Origin: Chthoniobacterales bacterium
GTDB lineage: Bacteria > Verrucomicrobiota > Verrucomicrobiia > Chthoniobacterales > UBA6821
Assembly (NCBI GenBank): GCA_021733705.1
Contig: JAIPKF010000041.1
Coordinates: 1 to 10,668, forward strand
Direction of reading: 5' to 3'
Length of the DNA: 10,668 nucleotides
Of the stretch, positions 5,102-10,668 are shown one piece after another. The notes beneath the pieces were generated by a model that saw only the letters and a list, made by a program, of their open reading frames with translations, was not told the origin of the DNA and made no database searches. Made by a program: the position numbers and the translations under genes. Positions within the stretch are counted from its first letter, which is position 1; the number at the start of each line of letters is the position of its first letter.

Positions 5102-7804
5102 ATGAATTCATTTGCTATTCGGAATTCCTTTCTCGATTTTTTTCGTAACAAACAGCACTCCATCGTTCCCTCATCGAGTCTTCTTCCTGAATCACCAAAC
5201 CTACTTTTTACGAATGCTGGAATGAATCAATTCGTTCCTATCTTTCTAGGAAAAACTACCTTTCCATCTACACCAGCACGCGCAGTAAACTCCCAAAAGT
5301 GCATTCGTGCCGGAGGTAAACATAATGATTTAGAGGATGTAGGACTCGATACCTATCATCATACTTTTTTTGAGATGCTAGGAAATTGGTCCTTTGGTGA
5401 TTATTTCAAAAAAGAAGCGATTCATTGGGCTTGGGAACTGCTTGTTGAACATTGGAAATTTCCTGCACAGCGCCTTTATGCTACAGTCTATCAACCTGCT
5501 CCAGGTGATCCTGCTAGCTTCGATAAGGAAGCTTATGATTTATGGGCCTCTCTATTTTCTCAAGTAGGCCTAGATCCAAAAATTCATATTGTTCCTGGAA
5601 ATCGTAAAGATAATTTTTGGATGATGGGAGAGACAGGACCTTGTGGACCTTGCTCTGAGCTCCATGTTGATCTGACTCCCTATGGAGATACACAGGGAGC
5701 GCTTGTCAACAAGGGTTCTGCTGAATGCATGGAAATTTGGAACCTTGTCTTTATCCAATTTAACGCCAATACCGATGGTACCTTTGTTCCCTTAGAGCAG
5801 TGCCATGTCGATACTGGTATGGGTTTTGAACGTATCTGTTCCATCATGCAGGCAACAGATTGTTTCAAAGAATTTGGAAATGCCCTCATTTCCAACTACG
5901 AAACAGATCTTTTTTATCCTATTTTTGCTGCTCTTGAAAAAATGAGTGGACACCGCTACTCATCCACCCTCCCTCAACGCTCTCCTACAGGGTTACTCAT
6001 TCCCGTTACGGACAAAGAAAAAATCGATGTTGCTTTTCGCGTGATAGCAGATCATCTACGCACGCTCGGATTTTCTATTGCTGACGGCATTGAACCTGGT
6101 AATTCCGATCGCCATTATGTGCTGCGCCGTATTTTACGACGTGCTGTTCGCTATGGAAGGACCCTCGGTTTTGAACAACCATTTTTTTACAAACTGGCTC
6201 CACTTCTTGCAACCATTATGGGAGAGGCCTTTCCTGAACTACTCACTCACGAAAAAAAAATCTCAGAAGTCCTCCGCCGTGAAGAAGAGGCTTTTCACAA
6301 AACGCTCGAAAAAGGATTAGCACTTTTTGAAGAGGAGGCAGCCCATAAGAAAATAATTTCCGGAAAAGTAGCATTTCGACTTTATGATGAACAAGGCTTC
6401 CCCTTGGACCTCACGGAGCTTCTTGCCCGTGAACGAGGCCTTAGCATTGATCATGCTGCTTTTGAAAAACTCATGGAGGAACAGCGTTCTCGAGCTCGTG
6501 CAGCACAAAAAAAAGAGGTTATCCAAGTCACTTCACTGACCACAACGGAACCCACCCATTTCCTCGGATTTCAAAACCTCAGCACAGAGGCCACTCTTTT
6601 GGAAATCGTTTCACTTCCAGGGGGCCTCACAGCGCTCATCTTAGATCGTTCAGTTTGCTACGGTGAAATGGGAGGTCAAGTCGGTGATATTGGTTCCTTT
6701 GAAACAGATGGAAAAATCTACCCCATCATTAATACCCAAAAACAGGGAGCTCTTCATCTCCACCTCATCAAGGGGGAGTCTCCAGAGCTCCATTCTAAAG
6801 GGACCTTGAAAATCTCAGAAGCTTATCGACGCTCCATAGAACGCCATCATACTGCCACACATCTTTTGCATTGGGCCTTACATGAGATTGTTGGACCCAA
6901 CATCCAACAAAAGGGTTCCTTTGTTGGACCTGAAAAACTAACATTTGATTTTAATAGCACCCCCCTTACTTCTTCTCAGCTTGAGAAAATTGAATCTCTT
7001 ATCAACGAAGAGATTTTAAAAAATCATTCCGTAAGCTGCCAGGAAATCCCTTACGAAGAGGTAAAAAAACGACCAGAAATCATGCAGTTCTTTGGAGAAA
7101 AATATGGAGACCAAGTTCGTGTTGTTCAAATTGGAGGAACTATAGAGGCATTGAATGGATTCTCCATGGAGCTATGCGGTGGTACCCATGTAAGCCATCT
7201 CGGTCAAATCGGCCAATTTCGCATTCTAAGTGAAGGAGCCGTTGCTGCTGGTATTCGCCGTATTGAGGCAGTTGTGGGTCTTGCAGCCCATGAGAATTCA
7301 AGAAATAATGCAGCAACCCTGAGTCATATTGCTTCAATATTACGTACCCCAACACAAGAAATAGAAAAAAAATTAGAACTTACTCTTGGAAAGATTTCCT
7401 CTCTTGAAAAAGAAATGGAATTACTACATCAAGAAATAGCACAGGAAAAAGCTTCCTCTCTTCTATCCCAAGTAATGATGCTGGGAACTATTCCTACAAT
7501 TATTGCGACTCTTCCAGAGGCAGATGCCACGCGCTTACAAGCCATCACAGCAGCCCTAAAAAACCGGTTTGATGGTGTTTTGCTCCTTGCCGGAAACTCA
7601 AAAAAAACCGTTTCACTGATAGCTACGGTCTCTCCTCATTTCAGAAATAAGATCGCAGCTAGTAAACTCATCCAATCGATCGCCCCTCTTATTGGCGGCA
7701 AAGGAGGTGGCACTCCCGAGTCAGCACGCGGTGGGGGAGCAGGAGTAGCTGACCTTCCAAGAGCATTGACCTCTGCTAAAGACCTGATCACTCAATCTTA
7801 TTAA
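5102..7804 (+). CDS. alaS: Alanine--tRNA ligase
   Basis: Class II synthetase that charges tRNA-Ala and clears mischarged Ser/Gly. The 900-residue product contains the full architecture. The catalytic core has FTNAGMNQFVPIFLG, KCIRAGGKHNDLEDVG, TFFEMLGNWSFGDYF, GETGPCGPCSELHVD and EIWNLVFIQFN. The editing domain has zinc-ligand motifs H583-TAT-H587 and C692-GGT-H696. The C-Ala domain ends with the glycine-rich GGKGGGTPESARGGG. I chose ATG 5102 (MNSFAIRNSFLDFFRNKQHS) because family members begin a few residues before the conserved R-x-x-FLDFF helix. The in-frame ATG at 5030 would add 24 unconserved residues and lies within the upstream terminator. There is no Shine-Dalgarno; the start is preceded by a pyrimidine-rich CTTTTCTTCTC. 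Confidence 0.97.
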   Translation: MNSFAIRNSFLDFFRNKQHSIVPSSSLLPESPNLLFTNAGMNQFVPIFLGKTTFPSTPARAVNSQKCIRAGGKHNDLEDVGLDTYHHTFFEMLGNWSFGDYFKKEAIHWAWELLVEHWKFPAQRLYATVYQPAPGDPASFDKEAYDLWASLFSQVGLDPKIHIVPGNRKDNFWMMGETGPCGPCSELHVDLTPYGDTQGALVNKGSAECMEIWNLVFIQFNANTDGTFVPLEQCHVDTGMGFERICSIMQATDCFKEFGNALISNYETDLFYPIFAALEKMSGHRYSSTLPQRSPTGLLIPVTDKEKIDVAFRVIADHLRTLGFSIADGIEPGNSDRHYVLRRILRRAVRYGRTLGFEQPFFYKLAPLLATIMGEAFPELLTHEKKISEVLRREEEAFHKTLEKGLALFEEEAAHKKIISGKVAFRLYDEQGFPLDLTELLARERGLSIDHAAFEKLMEEQRSRARAAQKKEVIQVTSLTTTEPTHFLGFQNLSTEATLLEIVSLPGGLTALILDRSVCYGEMGGQVGDIGSFETDGKIYPIINTQKQGALHLHLIKGESPELHSKGTLKISEAYRRSIERHHTATHLLHWALHEIVGPNIQQKGSFVGPEKLTFDFNSTPLTSSQLEKIESLINEEILKNHSVSCQEIPYEEVKKRPEIMQFFGEKYGDQVRVVQIGGTIEALNGFSMELCGGTHVSHLGQIGQFRILSEGAVAAGIRRIEAVVGLAAHENSRNNAATLSHIASILRTPTQEIEKKLELTLGKISSLEKEMELLHQEIAQEKASSLLSQVMMLGTIPTIIATLPEADATRLQAITAALKNRFDGVLLLAGNSKKTVSLIATVSPHFRNKIAASKLIQSIAPLIGGKGGGTPESARGGGAGVADLPRALTSAKDLITQSY

Positions 7805-7827
7805 CAAATAAAAACCAAAAAAACCTT

Positions 7828-8577
7828 ATGATTACGAATATTAACGAAATCAGCTCAAAAATTTACGACTCCTTCTTTAATCATGACTCGATAAACATCG
7901 CTCAGATGAAAGAGAACTATCCTCCTTCAAGTAAAATAGTATTTAGGTCGATGACCCCAACTCGTAAGGCTTCTAGAGAAGACATCGTCATCAATGCAGA
8001 GATTTAGCAGATTAATAATCAGAAACATCTTGTCCTTACCTCTGCTCCTAAAAATTTTTATGGAATGATCATTAGGTGTTTTTTTGGAAATAAAAAAAAT
8101 GTAGAGCGTTTTTACAACTCAGGAAAAGAAAAGAGCACTTGTGATGATGAATTTAATCTCAACGTGAGCATAGAAGAGCTTTCATCCAGAAAGAGAGAAG
8201 TTAACGCCTCAAGTTCAGAGAAAGCTTCATTAGATAAAGATCCACATAATGATTTTTTCAGCCCGGAGCTATTTCCTAATGAGATTTTAGATCATACTGT
8301 AGAATCAGGTGTCCAATCTGAAGCGCCTATGTCAATTTCCGGATCACCTCATTTAATCAACGATTCATCAAGCAACTATGAAAAGATGAGTCGTCTAGAA
8401 AATTTAAAAAAGGAACTAGCTCATCTTGAGGAGAAAAAGGAGTCACTTCTATCAAGAAAAGCTGTGCATTTAGTACGCATGCCGGCAATTTCTGTAGTTG
8501 ATCATGGAGAACAAGAATCGATCCAGAAAGAAATAGATAGAGTAAAAAAACTCATTAACCCGGATATTTCATACTGA
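7828..8577 (+). pseudogene. Unrecognised gene interrupted by an in-frame TAG
   Basis: One frame runs from ATG 7828 to TGA 8577 and is broken only by TAG at 8005-8007. The first 59 codons (MITNINEISSKIYDSFFNHD and onward) and the later part (from QINNQKHLVLTSAPKNFYGM, with an internal ATG at 8065) read as a continuous 249-codon product. The second part is hydrophilic and Ser/Glu/Lys-rich. It has a probable coiled coil near its end (MSRLENLKKELAHLEEKKES, then a further IQKEIDRVKKL helix) and no signal peptide or membrane helix. The last residues, NPDISY, and the stop codon are encoded by repeat copy C, so the original C-terminus is probably lost. I recognise no family. It could be a decaying gene, an amber-readthrough gene, or an active 170-residue protein from 8065. 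Confidence 0.5.
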
Positions 8578-8736
8578 TCGTAACGAGGAGGTCGTGAAGG
8601 CTGATGGGGCAAGGCAGGCGAGCATTTTGATGTAGGGCTGTATGTGTACATACTGTCCAAATCAAAATGTGAGTCTAACGCAGTATCCATCTGGCTTCCC
8701 GGCTTACGCAGTAGATCGGTATGAAATATCCGGGCT
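8557..8736 (+). repeat. Interspersed hairpin repeat, copy C
   Basis: A 180-bp copy whose ends are AACCCGGATATTTCATACTG and a right end reading ATGAAATATCCGGGCT. Nested complementary blocks are CGTAA (8579-8583) with TTACG (8704-8708), GAAG (8596-8599) with CTTC (8695-8698), GATGG (8603-8607) with CCATC (8687-8691), CATTTTGAT (8623-8631) with ATCAAAATG (8661-8669), and an apical GGGC-T-GTATGT (8635-8645) facing ACATAC-T-GTCC (8648-8658). TA flanks both ends (8556-8557 and 8736-8737). It lies between two convergent genes and supplies the stop codon of the + strand one. Confidence 0.87.
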
Positions 8737-8767
8737 AGTAGCAATCATATTGACACGCGTTTGGTAC

Positions 8768-9151
8768 TCAAATCGGCTCTTCTAAAATGCTTGCAAATTC
8801 GAAGTCAATGAGACAGAAGCGCCCGTCTTGTTGTCGATAGGTTATATTTCTCTTATCAGGATCATCATGGTGAACTCCGTATTTCTCAAGATCTTCAAAG
8901 AGCTCTTTTTGTCTCTTTTCATCGAGATGTTCGACACGACTTCCACAACTTGTGGTCACGATCTTTAAATGTGATTCGTCAACTTCCAAGAGGCGGGGCA
9001 CGAAAAAACAAGATTTTGATTCAAGATAACGAAGCACCTTTACTTCATTAAGAAATCGTTCGAGGGCCTGAGGCCCACGAAATTCCTTGATGACACGCCC
9101 ATCAAAAGTGAGATGAACAGTAGATCTCAATGTATCTTTGACGGTCTTCAT
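8768..9151 (-). CDS. Minimal protein-kinase-like (phosphotransferase fold) protein
   Basis: A 127-residue protein with the landmarks of a protein-kinase-like fold in unusually small form. A strand with VIKEF carries K22 (beta-3 lysine position). The helix RFLNEVKVLRYLE offers E36 as the alpha-C glutamate. A hinge-like LKIVTTSCG follows. The catalytic loop is GVHHDDPDKRN (H95-x-D97 with N102), and the metal-binding motif is D116-F-E118 in CLIDFEFASIL. There is no clear glycine-rich loop. Standard kinases exceed 250 residues, so the C-lobe is cut down to its catalytic elements. Short proteins of this type occur, to my memory, in cyanobacteria and Verrucomicrobia; the substrate is unknown. It is convergent with the interrupted gene and divergent from glnII, with repeats C and D on either side. 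No Shine-Dalgarno is seen. Confidence 0.8.
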   Translation of the reverse strand: MKTVKDTLRSTVHLTFDGRVIKEFRGPQALERFLNEVKVLRYLESKSCFFVPRLLEVDESHLKIVTTSCGSRVEHLDEKRQKELFEDLEKYGVHHDDPDKRNITYRQQDGRFCLIDFEFASILEEPI

Positions 9152-9190
9152 CGTTTAGCAAAAATGGAAAGCCCCAGTTGAAGTAAAGTC

Positions 9191-9371
9191 AATCCGGATA
9201 TTTCATACTGAGTTGTTATGAGGCGCCGTGCAAAGCTAATTAGTACAAGGCAAGCGATGAAGTCTTACGACGGCTGTATGTTTCATACTGCCCGAGGAGC
9301 AATTCGAAGCTGACGCAGTATCCATCAGGTGTTCGCAAGCCGCAGCAGAATCAGTATGAAATATGCGGGTT
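9191..9371 (+). repeat. Interspersed hairpin repeat, copy D (probably chimeric)
   Basis: A 181-bp copy with ends AATCCGGATATTTCATACTG (9191-9210) and the complement of AACCCGCATATTTCATACTG (9352-9371). The apical hairpin is GGC-T-GTATG (9272-9280), a TTT loop, then CATAC-T-GCC (9284-9292). The stem below it pairs poorly: its left arm carries GAAGTCT as in copy A, but its right arm carries GCAATTC as in copy E. From 9274 to 9339 it is identical to copy E. It occupies the intergenic region between the divergent kinase-like gene and glnII. The left flank is CA rather than TA; the right flank is TA. Confidence 0.85.
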
Positions 9372-9496
9372 AAACGTACCTATTTAAAAAGTGACTTGAT
9401 AGATGATTTTTTTTTTTTAAAATGGAAGCTTCGGAATTGTAGCCGCACGTTTTTTTCACGACACAAAAACAGAACACCTTAAACCTTCTCCACTTC

Positions 9497-10522
9497 ATGA
9501 CTCCTTACAAATTAGAATATATATGGCTTGACGGCTATGAACCCGTTGCCAATCTTCGCAGCAAGCTACAAGTCAAACAATTTTCAGAAGAGCCTACGCT
9601 CGAAGAGATCCCGATGTGGAGCTTTGATGGTAGCTCCACACGTCAAGCTGAAGGAAAAAGCTCTGATTGTATGTTAAAACCAGTAGCACTCTATCCTGAT
9701 GTCACCATGGAAAATGCTTATCTAGTGATGTGTGAAGTCATGATGCCCGACGGAACTCCTCATCCCTCTAATGCACGAGCTACGATTTTAGATGACCCCG
9801 ATGCTTGGTTTGGTTTTGAACAGGAATATTTTCTTTATCATGAGGGGCGTCCCCTTGGATTTCCTAAAGATGGGTATCCAGGCCCACAAGGCCCCTACTA
9901 CTGTGGCGTTGGCTATTCCAACAGTGGCTCTATTGCACGCCAAATGGTCTACGAGCATCTTGAAATTTGCTTAGCAGCTGGCATTCATCACGAGGGAATT
10001 AATGCGGAAGTAGCAAAAGGACAATGGGAGTTCCAGATTTTTGGTAAAGGTTCCAAAAAAGCAGCTGATGAAGTCTGGGTAGCCCGCTACCTCTTACAAC
10101 GCCTTGGAGAAAGCTATGGGGTCGATGTTGAATATCATTGCAAACCGCTTGGCAAGGATCTCGACTGGAATGGTTCTGGAATGCATTGTAATTTTTCTAC
10201 AAAACAGATGCGTGAAGAGGGTGGAAAAGAATATTTTGAAAAGCTCATGACTGCTTTTGATAAATATAAAAATGAACATATTGCTGTATATGGTCCTGAC
10301 AACCATTTACGCCTCACCGGACTTCACGAAACACAATCTATCGATAAATTTAATTATGGTGTTGCTAATCGTGGTGCTTCAATCCGAGTTCCTCATGCAT
10401 TTGTCAATAATAACTATCAAGGCTATCTCGAAGATCGCCGACCCAACTCTCAAGGTGATCCTTACAAGATTGCTGGTCGTATCTTACAAACAATAGCAAC
10501 AGTACCATCAAGATCTCACTAG
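9497..10522 (+). CDS. glnII: Glutamine synthetase, eukaryote-like type II (GSII)
   Basis: Makes glutamine from glutamate, ammonia and ATP in the cytosol, the main entry of ammonia into biosynthesis. The 341-residue length fits the short GSII type rather than the 470-residue GSI of most bacteria. Visible motifs are the N-terminal beta-grasp with MWSFDGSSTRQAEGKSSDC, catalytic-site FGFEQEYFL (E108, E110), GINAEVAKGQWEFQ, the nucleotide/glutamate-binding NGSG (225-228) with HCNFSTK, the flap-region GPDNHLRLTGLHET, NRGASIRVP (R292, R297) and EDRRPNSQGDPY near the end. GSII lacks the adenylylation loop of GSI. The stop TAG (10520-10522) uses the first two bases of repeat copy E, so the tail VPSRSH may be altered. 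The 125 bp upstream after repeat D hold a T12 tract (9407-9418) but no clear promoter. There is no Shine-Dalgarno. Confidence 0.95.
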   Translation: MTPYKLEYIWLDGYEPVANLRSKLQVKQFSEEPTLEEIPMWSFDGSSTRQAEGKSSDCMLKPVALYPDVTMENAYLVMCEVMMPDGTPHPSNARATILDDPDAWFGFEQEYFLYHEGRPLGFPKDGYPGPQGPYYCGVGYSNSGSIARQMVYEHLEICLAAGIHHEGINAEVAKGQWEFQIFGKGSKKAADEVWVARYLLQRLGESYGVDVEYHCKPLGKDLDWNGSGMHCNFSTKQMREEGGKEYFEKLMTAFDKYKNEHIAVYGPDNHLRLTGLHETQSIDKFNYGVANRGASIRVPHAFVNNNYQGYLEDRRPNSQGDPYKIAGRILQTIATVPSRSH

Positions 10523-10668
10523 CCCGGATATTTCATACTGGTTCGTCGCGAGGCGCCGCGAATCCTGATGCAGACAAGGAGGGTGATGGATTGCGACGAC
10601 GCCTGTATGTTTCATACTGCCCGAGGAGCAATTCGAAGCTGACGCAGTATCCATCAGGTGTTCGCAAG
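10521..10668 (+). repeat. Interspersed hairpin repeat, copy E (cut by window end)
   Basis: The left end AGCCCGGATATTTCATACTG (10521-10540) is preceded by T, giving the TA flank and the glnII stop codon. Internal pairing includes GGATTGC (10588-10594) with GCAATTC (10628-10634, one G-T pair) and GTATG (10605-10609) with CATAC (10613-10617) around TTT. The right terminal repeat lies beyond the window. The last 66 bases are identical to copy D, while the left half differs. Confidence 0.85.

Noticed and set aside
8502..8744. An 80-codon frame on the - strand over repeat copy C
   Set aside because: Its N-terminus, LARIFHTD, is the translated inverted terminus of the repeat, and it overlaps the + strand gene end. 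It is a repeat artefact.
9407..9456. Poly-T tracts upstream of glnII as a terminator
   Set aside because: No stable GC-rich hairpin precedes either tract; only a 3-bp CGG/CCG pair is seen before the second one.

Overview
The window looks like chromosomal DNA of a moderately AT-rich bacterium of the PVC group, most likely a verrucomicrobial (Opitutae-like) lineage. This is inferred from a eukaryote-type (GSII) glutamine synthetase, a very small kinase-like protein of a kind I associate with Verrucomicrobia and cyanobacteria, signal-peptide-bearing outer-membrane barrels, and a cdaA gene followed by a ybbR-like start. None of the ten main genes has a recognisable Shine-Dalgarno sequence before its start codon.

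Layout. Positions 27-389 hold two abutting copies (A and B) of a repeat of about 180 bp. Then come, all on the + strand: cdaA (c-di-AMP synthase, 422-1351), with a truncated ybbR/cdaR-like reading frame nested in its 3' end (1227-1385); hpf (ribosome hibernation); scpA and scpB (condensin partners); two paralogous outer-membrane beta-barrel genes (3742-4296 and 4425-4985), each with its own strong terminator; and alaS (5102-7804). From 7828 the region becomes accessory in character. An unrecognised gene is interrupted by an in-frame TAG and ends inside repeat copy C (8557-8736). A 127-residue kinase-like gene lies on the - strand. Repeat copy D (9191-9371) fills the divergent upstream region between that gene and glnII (9497-10522). 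Repeat copy E abuts the glnII stop codon and runs off the window end.

The most notable element is the repeat family. Each copy is bounded by a terminal inverted repeat of about 20 bp (AGCCCGGATATTTCATACTG and its complement), is usually flanked by TA, and folds nearly end to end into one long imperfect hairpin. Between copies the internal arm sequences change completely, yet within most copies they stay complementary (GAAGTCT/AGACTTC in A, GAATTGTGAT/ATCACAATTC in B, CATTTTGAT/ATCAAAATG in C, GGATTGC/GCAATTC in E). This suggests either selection on a folded RNA or single-stranded DNA, or arm-to-arm gene conversion in a non-autonomous MITE-like element. Several neighbouring genes take their stop codon from, or next to, an element.

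The core genes cover housekeeping: second-messenger synthesis, ribosome storage, chromosome organisation, tRNA charging and nitrogen assimilation. They do not form one pathway. I see no rRNA, tRNA, CRISPR array or transposase gene in the window.
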